In this document: piece after piece, positions 8,873-17,883 of the stretch | How positions within the stretch are numbered: position 1 is the first letter of the stretch | Layout: every line of letters starts with the position of its first letter | DNA from: Oscillospiraceae bacterium | GTDB taxonomy: Bacteria; Bacillota; Clostridia; Oscillospirales; CAG-272 | Reading direction: 5' to 3' | NCBI GenBank assembly: GCA_015065385.1 | Contig: SVQK01000100.1 | Span: 1-63,467, forward strand | DNA length: 63,467 nucleotides | Translations under genes and position numbers: made by a program | Notes under the pieces: model-generated | The model's database searches: none | What the model saw: only the letters and a program-made list of their open reading frames with translations | What the model was told of the DNA's origin: nothing

Positions 8873-9667
8873 TCAAACCCGAACGATCTTCACGCCCTTC
8901 TCTTCCAGCGCGGTCAGCTCGGTCGAAGACGCGCTCTCTTCCGTGATGAGCACGTCGATCTCCTCGGCTTCGCAGAGCTGCCGCATGTACTCCGCTCCGA
9001 TCTTCTCGGCCGGGAAGAGGGCGCAGACCTCCCGCGACCGGGCGATCACATGTCGGTACACACCGACGCTCCCACTCCCCTGCGCCGACATTCCGAACTC
9101 CGCAGACAGGCCCGCCGCCGTAAGATAAGCACGGTCAAAGCGGAACTGCTTCAGCACGGAGAGCGTGAAGTCGTCGTAGAAATTCCCGTTCTCCTCCATC
9201 TCGCCGCCCGTCAGAAACACCCGGACGCCCGGCTTCTTCCGCAGTACCTCCGCCACCGAGGAAGAATTGGTCACCACGGTGCAGCGCAGTCCATCCGGAA
9301 TGGCTGACGCGCACAGATAGCCCATCGACGCGGAGGTCAGAAACACCACTTCGTCCTCCCGGATCCGGCGCACGGCTTCTTCCGCGATGCGACGGTAGTT
9401 TTCCTTCACCTCTTCGCACCGCTCCTTTGCCGACAGCCCGTGGATCCCGGCCGACTGCCCGACGCCCTCCGTCCGGATCGAGACCGCTCCGGCATGGGTC
9501 CGCTTCAAAAGGCCCTTCTCCGCCAGCTCGTCCAGATCGTTCCTCGCCGTTCCGTATCCGACGGAGAACTTCCGCTGGATCAAGGCCGTTCCGATCCGCC
9601 CGTCCCGCTCCACGATTTTCAGGATTTCCGCCTGCCGCTCTTCCTTGAACATGACTTCCTCTTCCAT
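8873..9667 (-). CDS. DeoR-family transcriptional regulator
   Basis: The 264-residue product has an N-terminal helix-turn-helix (about 5-60: ILKIVERDGRI, FSVGYGTARNDLDELAE) and a C-terminal sugar-phosphate sensing domain of the DeoR/ribose-isomerase-like fold. These proteins usually repress sugar genes and release DNA on binding a phosphorylated sugar. AGGAGGGG lies just before the ATG at 9667. It heads the two-gene unit with the HAD phosphatase and has its own strong promoter; whether it binds there cannot be seen. Confidence 0.8.
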   Translation of the reverse strand: MEEEVMFKEERQAEILKIVERDGRIGTALIQRKFSVGYGTARNDLDELAEKGLLKRTHAGAVSIRTEGVGQSAGIHGLSAKERCEEVKENYRRIAEEAVRRIREDEVVFLTSASMGYLCASAIPDGLRCTVVTNSSSVAEVLRKKPGVRVFLTGGEMEENGNFYDDFTLSVLKQFRFDRAYLTAAGLSAEFGMSAQGSGSVGVYRHVIARSREVCALFPAEKIGAEYMRQLCEAEEIDVLITEESASSTELTALEEKGVKIVRV

Positions 9668-9732
9668 GTACCCCTCCTGTATTGAACTGTCGTTTTTTAA
9701 CGTTTTGTGACTGTTCCGGAGTCGATACATGT

Positions 9733-9762
9733 ATTATACGTCATCGAGCGTTGCTTTGTCAA
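9733..9762 (-). promoter_or_regulatory. promoter for the DeoR-HAD unit
   Basis: Minus strand TTGACA, 18-bp spacer, TATAAT, about 65 bp upstream of the start codon. Confidence 0.75.
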
Positions 9763-9825
9763 GAGGTTTGATTGAAGTTTACTGTTTTTTTCTGCTGTTT
9801 TATGCTGGTTTCGGACGGCTGCTTC

Positions 9826-9874
9826 AAAAAATAGACAGCCGCCGCGCTCCTTCCGGGGGATGAAACGCGGCGGC
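9826..9874 (-). terminator. terminator after nifU
   Basis: On the minus strand GCCGCCGCG pairs with CGCGGCGGC (9838-9846 with 9866-9874) around a 19-nt loop. A T-rich tail follows after a few bases. Confidence 0.55.
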
Positions 9875-9887
9875 GATGGGGCAGGTC

Positions 9888-10322
9888 TTAGTCGTGATGG
9901 CTCTCGATCTCTTCGTCCAGTCCCGCGAAGATCGACTCGTCGTAGGGGATGTTGTTTTTCGTGTAGTAGTCGAGCAGGGCCTTCTTGATGGCCTCCTCCG
10001 CCAGCACGGAACAGTGCATCTTGTGGGCCGGGAGTCCGTCCAGCGCTTCGGCCACCGCCTTGTTCGACAGCTCGAGCGCTTCGGAAACCGGACGCCCCTT
10101 GATCAGCTCGGTCGCCATGGAAGAGGACGCAATGGCGGAGCCGCATCCGAAGGTCTCGAATTTCACGTCGGTGATGATGTCGTTTTCGATCTTGAGATAG
10201 ATCTTCATGATATCGCCGCAGACCGCGTTGCCGACCTCTCCGATGGCGTCCGCGTCCTCGATTTTGCCGACGTTCCGGGGATGCCGGAAGTGATCCATCA
10301 CTTTATCGCTGTATAATGCCAT
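9888..10322 (-). CDS. nifU: iron-sulfur cluster assembly scaffold NifU/IscU
   Basis: U-type scaffold on which sulfur from the cysteine desulfurase and iron are joined into a cluster before transfer to apoproteins. The 144-residue product has C35, D37, C60 and C104, the ligands expected for a NifU-type N-terminal domain without the extra NifU domains. AAAGGAG precedes the ATG. It begins 36 bp after nifS on the same strand, the usual pairing in clostridia. Confidence 0.94.
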   Translation of the reverse strand: MALYSDKVMDHFRHPRNVGKIEDADAIGEVGNAVCGDIMKIYLKIENDIITDVKFETFGCGSAIASSSMATELIKGRPVSEALELSNKAVAEALDGLPAHKMHCSVLAEEAIKKALLDYYTKNNIPYDESIFAGLDEEIESHHD

Positions 10323-10358
10323 GATCGTTCTCCTTTATTGCACACTCTCTGTCTGAAA

Positions 10359-11549
10359 TCAGAGGTAGAATTCTTTTCTGCCCTCCACCTTGGCGAACCA
10401 CAGGGGGGACATGCCTCTCAGATACTCCACGACCTCGGCGACGTTTTGGATGACGTAGTCGATCTCCTCGTCGGTCACATCTGCGTCGAAGGTGAGGCGG
10501 AGGGATCCGTGCGCCACCTCGTGCGGTCTGCCGATGGCCAGAAGCACATGGGAGGGATCGAGGGATCCGGAGGTACACGCGGAGCCGGACGAGGCCTCGA
10601 TGCCGCGGTCGTCCAGAAGGAGCAGGAGGGATTCGCCCTCGACGCCCTCAAAGCTCATGTTCACGTTTCCGGGAAGACGGTTCACCGGGTCTCCGTTGAG
10701 GGTGGAATGCGGGATCTTCGAAAGCCCTTCGATGAGCCTGTCCCGCTTGGGAATGAGCAGGGCGGCGTGCTCGTCCACGGTTTTCACCGCTTCTTCCATG
10801 GCCGTCACCATGCCGACGATGGAGGCGATATCCTCGGTGCCCGCTCTCTTCCCTCTCTCCTGTGCGCCGCCCTCGATCAGGTTGGAGAGCAGGATCCCGC
10901 GCTTGGCGTACAGAAGTCCGATTCCCCGCGGCCCGTGGAATTTGTGCGCGGACAGGGACAGCATGTCGATGTTCTGTTCCTTCACGTTCACATGGACATG
11001 TCCGACGGCCTGCACCGCGTCCGTGTGGAAGGGGATCTTCTTCTCCCGGCAGAGCGCTCCGATTTCCGCGACGGGCTGGATCGTGCCGATCTCGTTGTTG
11101 GCGAACATCACCGTCACAAGGCAGGTGTCCTCCCGGATGGCGTCCCGGATGGACTCCACGGTCACGATGCCGTTTTCGGGGACTTGCACATAGGTCACGT
11201 CCCAGCCTTCTTTCTCCAGCTTTTTCAGCGTGTGGAGCACGGCGTGATGCTCGAAGGCGGTGGAGACGATGTGCTTCCTGTTCTTTCTCGCTCCGTTCTT
11301 CGCCGCGGAGACGATCGCCATATTGTCCGCTTCGGAACCTCCGGAGGTAAAGGTGATCTCGCGCGGCTCGCAGCCCAGCACCGCGGCGGCTCTCTCGCGG
11401 GCGTCCTCGAGCACTTCCTTTGCCCGCTGACCCACGGAATGGAGGGAGGACGGATTGCCCCAGGTCTCCTCCATCACCCGGACCATGGCCTTGATGGCTG
11501 CCTCGCTGGTTTTCGTCGTGGCGGCGTTGTCGGCGTATATGTTCATCAT
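10359..11549 (-). CDS. nifS: cysteine desulfurase NifS/IscS
   Basis: PLP-dependent enzyme that takes sulfur from cysteine for iron-sulfur cluster assembly. The 396-residue product has the PLP lysine K203 in LSAHKFHGPRG and the mobile catalytic cysteine C325 in SSGSACTSGS, the class I (IscS/NifS) pattern. The first of two adjacent ATG codons (11549 and 11546) is used here; AAGGGA lies 5-8 bases upstream. nifU follows by 36 bp. A consensus promoter lies just upstream, so nifS-nifU can be expressed separately from iscR. Confidence 0.95.
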   Translation of the reverse strand: MMNIYADNAATTKTSEAAIKAMVRVMEETWGNPSSLHSVGQRAKEVLEDARERAAAVLGCEPREITFTSGGSEADNMAIVSAAKNGARKNRKHIVSTAFEHHAVLHTLKKLEKEGWDVTYVQVPENGIVTVESIRDAIREDTCLVTVMFANNEIGTIQPVAEIGALCREKKIPFHTDAVQAVGHVHVNVKEQNIDMLSLSAHKFHGPRGIGLLYAKRGILLSNLIEGGAQERGKRAGTEDIASIVGMVTAMEEAVKTVDEHAALLIPKRDRLIEGLSKIPHSTLNGDPVNRLPGNVNMSFEGVEGESLLLLLDDRGIEASSGSACTSGSLDPSHVLLAIGRPHEVAHGSLRLTFDADVTDEEIDYVIQNVAEVVEYLRGMSPLWFAKVEGRKEFYL

Positions 11550-11584
11550 ACGGTTCCCTTCTTTCAACCCATCGTTCCGGTGGG

Positions 11585-11613
11585 ATTATATCACCGTTGC
11601 CCCGCTGTGTCAA
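11585..11613 (-). promoter_or_regulatory. consensus promoter for nifS-nifU
   Basis: Minus strand TTGACA, 17-bp spacer, TATAAT, a perfect match to both consensus boxes, between iscR and nifS. It is a natural target for the IscR-type regulator encoded just upstream, but I could not define an operator. Confidence 0.8.
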
Positions 11614-11673
11614 TGGGGTTATTACGGTTCGCTGCGTAAACAAACTGTGAACGGTCGGCCCGTTCCTTCGAAA

Positions 11674-12099
11674 TCACGAGGGCGTTTCCGCGTCCGCCAT
11701 GACGTCTGCAAATTCGGCGAGGGTGATGCCGTCGAGATAGCGGTTGATCATATCGCCGAGCTTTTCCCACATCGGGAGCGTGCGGCAGGTTCCGGCCTTC
11801 TCGCAGGGATTCGGACTCTGTTCGAGGCAGGAGACCGGCGCGAGCGGACCCTCCACCAGCCGGAGGATCGCCCCGACGGAGTAGTCCGCGGGTTCCCTCG
11901 TAAGGCGGTATCCCCCGCCCTTTCCTCTCAGCCCTTCCAGATAGTTTTCCTTTGAAAGGGCCGATATGATGTTCTCGAGATATTTTTCGGAAATGCCTTC
12001 CTTCTCCGCGATCTCTTTCAGGGGGACGAAGCGTCCGCCGTGATCCGAGAGATAGATCATCACGGTCAGGGCGTAGCGTCCCCGGGTTGAAATCATCAT
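11674..12099 (-). CDS. iscR: Rrf2-family regulator, IscR-like
   Basis: The 141-residue product has an Rrf2 winged helix (RYALTVMIYLSDH, ISEKYLENIISAL, RGKGGGYRL) and three cysteines C91, C99 and C105 in the spacing used by IscR to hold an iron-sulfur cluster. Such proteins repress the cluster-assembly genes when clusters are plentiful. AGGAGG lies upstream of the tandem ATG codons. Its location directly upstream of nifS-nifU fits that role. It has its own promoter. Confidence 0.88.
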   Translation of the reverse strand: MMISTRGRYALTVMIYLSDHGGRFVPLKEIAEKEGISEKYLENIISALSKENYLEGLRGKGGGYRLTREPADYSVGAILRLVEGPLAPVSCLEQSPNPCEKAGTCRTLPMWEKLGDMINRYLDGITLAEFADVMADAETPS

Positions 12100-12130
12100 A
12101 ATCCGCTCCTCCTTTTTTCTTTCCGGGTCT

Positions 12131-12159
12131 ATTTTACCACAAAAAAAGTGGGTTTACAA
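12131..12159 (-). promoter_or_regulatory. promoter for iscR
   Basis: Minus strand TTGTAA, 17-bp spacer, TAAAAT, about 30 bp upstream of the iscR start. Confidence 0.7.
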
Positions 12160-12245
12160 CTGGAAAGATCAACAAACATTTGCCTCCGTCCCGCGCGTTT
12201 TCCATGCAAACAACGAAAACGCATGAAACCGGCCGAGAGAAACGC

Positions 12246-12287
12246 AAAAACCGCCGCGAACCCCTCCCGTGGAAAGGCGCGCGGCGG
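12246..12287 (-). terminator. terminator after the SLH-domain gene
   Basis: Minus strand CCGCCGCG pairs with CGCGGCGG (12280-12287 with 12251-12258), followed by five T and GCGTTT. Confidence 0.75.
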
Positions 12288-12325
12288 CCAGTTTTTCCGC
12301 AGATCCCGTCGAACGGAGATCCGCT

Positions 12326-13066
12326 TTATTCCCCGATCGCCGGATCGTCGGGCTGAACGGGTTTCTCGTATATCGGCTCCGGCTTAAAGATCTGCTTGGG
12401 TCCTTCCACTTTTCCAACCTCGGTGACGCCGCCGAGATTCGCGGTCTTCAGCTTTTCCGCCGGGAAGACGCCCGCCGCGATCAGCCGTTCCGACAGCGTC
12501 TTCGATCCGTCCTTGAGCTTTGCCGAGAGCGCGGCATAGGAAACCTCGACCACGTCCGCTCTGAGGAATTTCGAAAGATTGACCGCGTCCGTCACGATCC
12601 CGGCTTTTCTCGCAAGATCGAAGGGATTGTCCCATTTGAAATCCCCCGCCGCGTCGGAATAGCCGAGAGCGCGGAGCATGAACGTCACATACATGGCGGC
12701 GGACGCGTTCCCGCTTCCGAATTCCGTGGCGGATACACCGTTGGTCAGCCCCTTCTGATACGCGTAGCCGACATAGGAATTCGCCCACGAGGGCACGTCG
12801 GTAAAGGGATGGGAGAAGGATCCGCCGAGAGCGGCCTGTTCCTCGCCCAGCGTCCGGATCAGCATCACGAGGGCCTCCACCCGCGTCGGTTCCCGGTTCA
12901 GATCAAAATCCGTATCCGATACGCCGCGGAACAGTCCCAGTTCCTTGAGCTCCGCCGCTTTAGCCTCCGCCTTCGCAAGATCCGCCGCGCCGACGGACAG
13001 CGTGAGCATCGCCGCCGCGAGAATGACCGCAAAGGCAGCGCCGATTCTTTTTCCGAGTTTCTTCAT
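12326..13066 (-). CDS. secreted S-layer-homology (SLH) domain protein
   Basis: The 246-residue product has a signal peptide (KKLGKRIGAAFAVILAAAM, ending near VGAADLA) followed by SLH-like repeats: LFRGVSDTDFDLNREPTRVE near 45-65, FTDVPSWANSYVGYAYQKG near 90-110 and a less clear third copy. SLH modules bind secondary cell-wall polymers, so it is probably held on the wall. No enzymatic domain is present; the proline-rich end (PKQIFKPEPIYEKP) may be a spacer. Start 13066 follows AGGAGG. It is small for an SLH protein and carries no cargo domain. Confidence 0.75.
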   Translation of the reverse strand: MKKLGKRIGAAFAVILAAAMLTLSVGAADLAKAEAKAAELKELGLFRGVSDTDFDLNREPTRVEALVMLIRTLGEEQAALGGSFSHPFTDVPSWANSYVGYAYQKGLTNGVSATEFGSGNASAAMYVTFMLRALGYSDAAGDFKWDNPFDLARKAGIVTDAVNLSKFLRADVVEVSYAALSAKLKDGSKTLSERLIAAGVFPAEKLKTANLGGVTEVGKVEGPKQIFKPEPIYEKPVQPDDPAIGE

Positions 13067-13122
13067 CCTGTTTCCTCCTGTCGGGGCGTATCGTATGGGA
13101 AATGTGTCCCTCTGCCCCGTTT

Positions 13123-13962
13123 TCAATTCACCTGATTTCCGTGCCCGTCCGAGCGATCCTCAGGCCTGCCGTTCTTCCCGTCTTCCCGAGGCTCCGGCAT
13201 TGTCCGCGCAAGAGCGACGGGAAATACGGCGGATGCTCCCGCTTCAAGGAGCAGGGACGCCGCCGAGCGGATCGTAGAGCCCGTCGTAATGATGTCGTCC
13301 GTCAAGAGGATCTTCTCCCCCGGCGTCACCGCGTTCTTTCTCAGGCTCAGGCTGTCCTCCGCGTTCTTCTTCCGGTCGGCGGCCCCGAGTTCCTTCTGTT
13401 CCTCCGACCGCGACGACCGGACGAACAGCTTTTTCGATCCGCATCCCAGCCGTTTTGCAAGACGGACCGCGAGCTCCTCGCCCTGATCGAATCCCGTTTC
13501 CATGAACTTCTCCGGGGAGCGCGGGCACCATCCGACCGTCCAGTCCCGCGGATCCTCCCCGCACGTTTCAAAGAGTCTTCCGATCTCCCGCGCCAGCTCG
13601 CCTGTGAAGAAGTCCGCGAAGGTCCCGTGATTTTTCAGCGCGAGGATCATGCGGTCGGTGACGCGGTTTTCCCCGTCTCTGCGTTTTGCGGGGACGTACC
13701 AGCTCAGAACGAGGAACCGACTCCCGCCGAGCTGTGTTTCAAGAGACTCCGCAAATTCCGTCCCGCAGAGGCACTTCCCGGCGTTCATCCCGCAGATCGG
13801 ACAGCGCGCGAACGTCTCCTCAGCGTACTTCCGCCGACATGCCCCGCAGAGTCCGTCCTCCTCGGCCCGCTCCCCGCAGATCGTACAGACGGGCGGGAAC
13901 AGCAGGGACAGAAGGAAGTCCTTCCATCGTTTCCGGGCGGGCCTACCGTCAGTCGTCTTCAT
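13123..13962 (-). CDS. comF: ComF-family phosphoribosyltransferase-like protein
   Basis: The 279-residue product has an N-terminal double zinc ribbon ([17 protein letters not shown] near 26-42 and [14 protein letters not shown] near 54-67) and a C-terminal phosphoribosyltransferase fold with the PRPP-binding motif [14 protein letters not shown]. ComF proteins take part in uptake or handling of transforming DNA, although the exact role in clostridia is unclear. It overlaps the end of smpB by 14 bp, so translation is probably coupled; its own ribosome site is weak. The C-terminal tail after the fold is hydrophilic. Confidence 0.85.
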   Translation of the reverse strand: MKTTDGRPARKRWKDFLLSLLFPPVCTICGERAEEDGLCGACRRKYAEETFARCPICGMNAGKCLCGTEFAESLETQLGGSRFLVLSWYVPAKRRDGENRVTDRMILALKNHGTFADFFTGELAREIGRLFETCGEDPRDWTVGWCPRSPEKFMETGFDQGEELAVRLAKRLGCGSKKLFVRSSRSEEQKELGAADRKKNAEDSLSLRKNAVTPGEKILLTDDIITTGSTIRSAASLLLEAGASAVFPVALARTMPEPREDGKNGRPEDRSDGHGNQVN

Positions 13963-14440
13963 ACCGTCCGGATTTGGCGCGGGATTTGGCGGCTCGCTCG
14001 ATCTCCCGTCCGGCCTCGGCCTTTGCGTCGGATTCCCGCTTGTCCCAGAGTTTTTTGCCCTTGCAGAGCCCGATTTCCATCTTCACGTTGGATCCGGAGA
14101 AATAAAGGGACAGAGGTACGAGCGTATAGCTGTCCCGCGTCACATACTGGCTAAGCTTGAGGATTTCCCGCTTGTGCATCAGGAGTTTCTTGTCCCGCAT
14201 GGGATCCCGGTTGAAGATGTTTCCCTTCTCATAGGGGGAGATATGGACGCCAACCGCGAACAGCTCGCCGTTCTTCACCCTGCAGTAGGAGTCTTTCAGG
14301 TTCACCTGCCCCTGCCGCACGCTCTTCACCTCCGTGCCGAACAGCGCGATCCCGGCTTCGTAGGTATCCTCTACGAAATAATCGTGGCGCGCCTTCCGGT
14401 TCACGGCGATGATCTTGTTGCCTGTCTTTTCTTTCGGCAT
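13949..14440 (-). CDS. smpB: SsrA-binding protein SmpB
   Basis: SmpB binds the tRNA-like part of tmRNA and brings it to stalled ribosomes. The 163-residue product has the family blocks [38 protein letters not shown] and [10 protein letters not shown], and a basic C-terminal tail that mimics an anticodon arm. AAAGGA precedes the ATG and a promoter lies at 14474-14502. The matching ssrA gene is 20 kb away in the window. Confidence 0.96.
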   Translation of the reverse strand: MPKEKTGNKIIAVNRKARHDYFVEDTYEAGIALFGTEVKSVRQGQVNLKDSYCRVKNGELFAVGVHISPYEKGNIFNRDPMRDKKLLMHKREILKLSQYVTRDSYTLVPLSLYFSGSNVKMEIGLCKGKKLWDKRESDAKAEAGREIERAAKSRAKSGRYEDD

Positions 14441-14473
14441 ATCCGTCGTTCCTTTGCTCGTTCTTCTTCCGTT

Positions 14474-14502
14474 ATCATATCATAAAACCGTCCCGTTTTC
14501 AA
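14474..14502 (-). promoter_or_regulatory. promoter for smpB-comF
   Basis: Minus strand TTGAAA, 17-bp spacer, TATGAT, about 33 bp upstream of smpB. Confidence 0.7.
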
Positions 14503-14522
14503 GGGAAAAAACGTGTCGGATC

Positions 14523-14563
14523 AAAAAGAGAGCGCGGAATTCCTCCCGAAGAAGGATCCGCGC
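14523..14563 (-). terminator. terminator after the EIIC-like gene
   Basis: Minus strand GCGCGGA pairs with TCCGCGC, with extra pairing inside the loop, and is followed by TCTCTTTTT. Confidence 0.75.
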
Positions 14564-14581
14564 CCCGCTGATTCTGTCGAT

Positions 14582-15625
14582 TCAGCCCTCGAGCTGCATC
14601 CAGCCGGAGCGGATCCACCCGATCTTCCGCATCAGTTCCGCGAAGAGAAGGGAGAGAACGGCGGGCAGAACGAAGCAAAGGAGAACGATCCCCGCCCACA
14701 TCATGGGGGAGGAACCGGTCGCCGCCACAATTCCGATGGGTCCCACCAGACCGCAGGTCCCCATGCCCGCCGAGACGCCGACACATTCCAGCCGGAACAC
14801 GAGCGTGGAGAGCGGCCCGCAGATCGCGGAGGCAAGGATCGGGGGGATCCATATGGACGGATGGCGGCAGATATTCCCCATCTGGAGCATGGACGTGCCG
14901 AGGCCTTGCGAGACGAGACCGCCCCACCGGTTCTCCCGGAAGCTGCACACCGCGAATCCGACCATCTGACAGCAGCAGCCGACCGCCGCCGCGCCTCCCG
15001 CGATGCCCGCGATCCCGATCATGGAGCAGAGGGCAGCCGAGGAAATGGGCAGGGTCAGAACGATCCCCACCGCCACCGAAACCACGATCCCCATCAAAAG
15101 GGGCCGGTACTCCGTGGCCGTATTGACGAACGCCCCGAGCCAGTACATAATCCGCGCAATGAACGGGCTGACGAAATGCGCCGTAAGTACGCCCGCAAAC
15201 ACCGTGACAACCGGCGTGACGAGAATATCCACCTTCGTCTTCTTCGAGACGAGCATCCCGATCTCAGCCGCGACGATCACCGCGACAAACGCGCCCGCGG
15301 GTCCCGCCGTGGCGTTGAACAGCTCGCCGCTCCCGCCGAATTTCTCCACCTCGACACCGATGGAATAGCCCGCGTATCCGACCGCAGCCGACGAAAAGAC
15401 CACCAGCGGATGCGCTTTGAGGGACAGCGCCACGGCAACTCCAATCGCCATGCCCGAGGACGCCGCCGCAAACGTGTTGATGTCCTTGAAGAGCTGAACG
15501 CCCGTATAGGTTCCGAGGGTGTTGAAGATCGTGCCGATCAGAAGGGACGCGAAAAGGCCCTGCGCCATCGCTCCCATCGCGCCGATGAAATACCGTTTCA
15601 GGAGTTTTCTGATTTTCTCCCCCAT
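14582..15625 (-). CDS. PTS EIIC-like membrane permease (PTS_EIIC_2 family)
   Basis: The 347-residue product is hydrophobic nearly throughout, with about nine to ten membrane segments (GAMAQGLFASLLIGTIF, GMAIGVAVALSLKAHPLVVF, VTPVVTVFAGVLTAHFVSPF and others) and glycine-rich GPAGAFVAVIVAAEIG. It resembles the single-domain EIIC-like family often annotated as PTS transporter subunit IIC, but no EIIA or EIIB domain is present or adjacent. The substrate is unknown. GAGGCGG precedes the ATG. It has its own promoter and terminator, so it is a single-gene unit. Confidence 0.75.
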   Translation of the reverse strand: MGEKIRKLLKRYFIGAMGAMAQGLFASLLIGTIFNTLGTYTGVQLFKDINTFAAASSGMAIGVAVALSLKAHPLVVFSSAAVGYAGYSIGVEVEKFGGSGELFNATAGPAGAFVAVIVAAEIGMLVSKKTKVDILVTPVVTVFAGVLTAHFVSPFIARIMYWLGAFVNTATEYRPLLMGIVVSVAVGIVLTLPISSAALCSMIGIAGIAGGAAAVGCCCQMVGFAVCSFRENRWGGLVSQGLGTSMLQMGNICRHPSIWIPPILASAICGPLSTLVFRLECVGVSAGMGTCGLVGPIGIVAATGSSPMMWAGIVLLCFVLPAVLSLLFAELMRKIGWIRSGWMQLEG

Positions 15626-15690
15626 GGTTCCGCCTCGCTCGGTAGTCCGGAATCCGCTCCGTCCGCCTGCGGATCCGGTTGATTTTCTCT

Positions 15691-15719
15691 ATTGTATCAC
15701 GAATCCGCTCCCGCTTCAA
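15691..15719 (-). promoter_or_regulatory. promoter for the EIIC-like gene
   Basis: Minus strand TTGAAG, 17-bp spacer, TACAAT, about 65 bp upstream of the start. Confidence 0.65.
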
Positions 15720-15782
15720 TCGCCAAACTGACAGGATTTGACCCTCCCGCCGGTCTTTTTTTGGAACCGCGCGCCGCCGCCC

Positions 15783-15811
15783 TTGATTTTCCGGCCCGTC
15801 TCTGGTATAAT
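15783..15811 (+). promoter_or_regulatory. promoter for ybaK
   Basis: TTGATT, 17-bp spacer, TATAAT, 32 bp upstream of the start codon. Confidence 0.75.
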
Positions 15812-15843
15812 CACAGCATCCGTTGACGCAAAGGAGCCCCTTC

Positions 15844-16314
15844 ATGACCAAGACGAACGCCATGCGGCTTTTGGAAAACGCCGGAATCCCCTTCGGCACG
15901 GGAGAATACGAAGTTGACGAGAGCGATCTCTCCGGAACGCACGCCGCCGCCGTTCTGGGACTGGATCCGGACTGTATGTTCAAGACCCTTGTCTGCCGGG
16001 ACGACCGGGGCGGATATCAGGTGTTCTGCATTCCCGTCGCCTATGAGCTGAACCTGAAAAAATGCGCCGCGGCTGCCGGAGTCAAGCGGTGCGAGATGAT
16101 CCATGTGAAAGAGCTGCTCCCGCTCACCGGCTACATCCGCGGCGGCTGCTCGCCCGTCGGCATGAAGAAGAAATTCCCCACCTATTTCGATGAAACCGCC
16201 CTGCTCTGCGAAAAGATCTACGTCAGCGCGGGCATGCGGGGCGTTCAGCTCATCGTGAATCCGGAACAGCTCGCCGCCTTTGTGGACGGGAGCTTCGCGG
16301 ATCTGATCCAATAA
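15844..16314 (+). CDS. ybaK: Cys-tRNA(Pro)/Cys-tRNA(Cys) deacylase YbaK
   Basis: YbaK/EbsC-type editing enzyme that hydrolyses cysteine mischarged onto tRNA-Pro. The 156-residue product shows TKTNAMRLLENAGIPF at the start, MFKTLVCRDDRG with the conserved lysine near 45, GYIRGGCSPVGMKK near 98-111 and a GMRGVQLIVNP block near the end, all typical. Start 15844 follows AAGGAG by seven bases. It is a single gene with its own promoter and a weak hairpin after it. Confidence 0.93.
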   Translation: MTKTNAMRLLENAGIPFGTGEYEVDESDLSGTHAAAVLGLDPDCMFKTLVCRDDRGGYQVFCIPVAYELNLKKCAAAAGVKRCEMIHVKELLPLTGYIRGGCSPVGMKKKFPTYFDETALLCEKIYVSAGMRGVQLIVNPEQLAAFVDGSFADLIQ

Positions 16315-16350
16315 CGGCGCGAAAAAACGCTCCAAATCGTTCGAGAACCG

Positions 16351-16386
16351 ACGGATTGACTGTGTGAGCAATCAATCCGTTTTCTT
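16351..16386 (+). terminator. weak terminator after ybaK
   Basis: ACGGATTGA pairs with TCAATCCGT over a 12-nt loop and is followed by TTTCTT. Confidence 0.5.
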
Positions 16387-16428
16387 ATACCCATCGTTCA
16401 GCGGGAAAAAAACTCTCTCAGCAGGATA

Positions 16429-16457
16429 TGGACACGGGGACGAATCTGTGTTATCCT
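16429..16457 (+). promoter_or_regulatory. promoter for the large XRE regulator
   Basis: TGGACA, 17-bp spacer, TATCCT, 53 bp upstream of the start codon. Confidence 0.6.
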
Positions 16458-16510
16458 GTATCCGACGTCAGAAGAACCCGCGCGGGGCTATTTCAAAAAA
16501 GGAGAATCCG

Positions 16511-17812
16511 ATGAAACTCTACCTCGCAGAAAATCTGAAACGACTGCGGACAATGAAAAATCTCACGCAGGAACAGCTTGCGGATGAGCTCGGCGTGTCC
16601 GTGCAGTCCGTCAGCCGTTGGGAGAACGACAATTCCTACCCGGACATCGAGTGCGTCCCGGAGATCGCGCGCTTTTTCGGCGTGACGACCGACGAGCTCA
16701 TGGGCGTAAATCAAGCGTTCCGGGAAGCGAAATTCAGCGAAGAATGGGAAATCTTCCGTACCCACCAGGAGGACGCCGACACCGCAATCGACCGCCTCCG
16801 CAAGCTGCACAGGGATTTCCCCGAAAAGCCTCTGCCCCTTGTCCGTCTGGTCCTCTATCTTTCGGAGAGCGGCGAAAGCAACTTTTCGGAACAGCGCGAG
16901 CTGACGGAAAAGCTGCTCAAATTGGAGACGGCAAGCCAGTCCGACCGCGATTACGCCAAAGAATGGCTGATTATGAACGCGCCGGAGAGCGATCTTCCCG
17001 AACTTCTGACCCGCTTCGCTACCAGAAAGGATATGAGTCGGGAAGCGCTTCTGGACGCACGGTGCGGGTTCGGCGGCAAACGGGCGGGAGAAATGGACAT
17101 AGAGACCTCCGGGAACGGATACAGGCAGTTCTATCTTCTCTCCCTACTCCATGGCATATTCAGTCGTCTCACTCATGTGCAGGACCATCCATCCCCTGAA
17201 AAAGCCATCGCAGACCTCGAACGAGCGGTCCGGCGAAATCTCGAGCTTATCAATCTGTTCTCGGGCACGTCCGGGATGAACCTCGTATCCGGCGACGGGG
17301 AGCCCGATCTATGGTACTCCGAACGGATCGCCGACGGGCTCCGCCTCGCCTGTTACTGTGCTTCCACCGACCGGAAGGAAGAAGCGTTATCCCATCTCGA
17401 AGACACGACGCGCCTGTTCGAGCGGTTTTACTCCATGCCGGAGGGAACGAAGCTGACCTTCCGCTGCCCGGAGCTGGATCACCTTTCCCTGACATGGTGC
17501 ACCGGGGTGCGCAATCCGGAGGACGTGGAAAACTTCACGGACGGCCTGGTGCTCTGCAAACGCGCGGAGGAGACCTTCTTCGGCCTTCCAATGTACTATG
17601 ATCGCAAGGACGGCAAAGAAGAGTTCGACCATAACGTCAGATGCCCGGTCTGGGATATGGTCCCCCTCGAAGCGGAGCACGGCTGGGAATGGTTCGACCC
17701 GATCCGGGAGGATCCGCGCTTCAAGGCGTGCGTCGAGCGGATGAGGCGGTTCGTCGTCCCGGTAACAGCCGGCGGGGAAAAAACCTTTCCCGAGCCGCTG
17801 AAAGCCGTATAA
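16511..17812 (+). CDS. large XRE-family helix-turn-helix protein
   Basis: The 433-residue product starts with a clear XRE helix-turn-helix (about 3-65: LKRLRTMKNLTQEQLADELG, SVQSVSRWENDNSYPDIE) and an ARFFGVTTDELMG segment. The remaining ~360 residues are mostly helical and look like a TPR-like or ligand-binding region I cannot name; they include a stretch with a Cys-rich CKRAEETFF segment near the end. Start 16511 follows AAAGGAGAA. It has its own promoter and shares a bidirectional terminator with pyrR. Its target is unknown. Confidence 0.75.
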   Translation: MKLYLAENLKRLRTMKNLTQEQLADELGVSVQSVSRWENDNSYPDIECVPEIARFFGVTTDELMGVNQAFREAKFSEEWEIFRTHQEDADTAIDRLRKLHRDFPEKPLPLVRLVLYLSESGESNFSEQRELTEKLLKLETASQSDRDYAKEWLIMNAPESDLPELLTRFATRKDMSREALLDARCGFGGKRAGEMDIETSGNGYRQFYLLSLLHGIFSRLTHVQDHPSPEKAIADLERAVRRNLELINLFSGTSGMNLVSGDGEPDLWYSERIADGLRLACYCASTDRKEEALSHLEDTTRLFERFYSMPEGTKLTFRCPELDHLSLTWCTGVRNPEDVENFTDGLVLCKRAEETFFGLPMYYDRKDGKEEFDHNVRCPVWDMVPLEAEHGWEWFDPIREDPRFKACVERMRRFVVPVTAGGEKTFPEPLKAV

Positions 17813-17817
17813 AATCC

Positions 17818-17852
17818 GGAAAACCGTATCTCTCCGGGAGGTACGGTTTTCC
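17818..17852. terminator. bidirectional terminator between the XRE gene and pyrR
   Basis: GGAAAACCGTA and TACGGTTTTCC form an 11-bp stem around a 13-nt loop; A and T runs on the arms serve both converging genes. Confidence 0.8.
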
Positions 17853-17883
17853 TTCGCGTTGATATGTGAAACTGTTGTACCGG

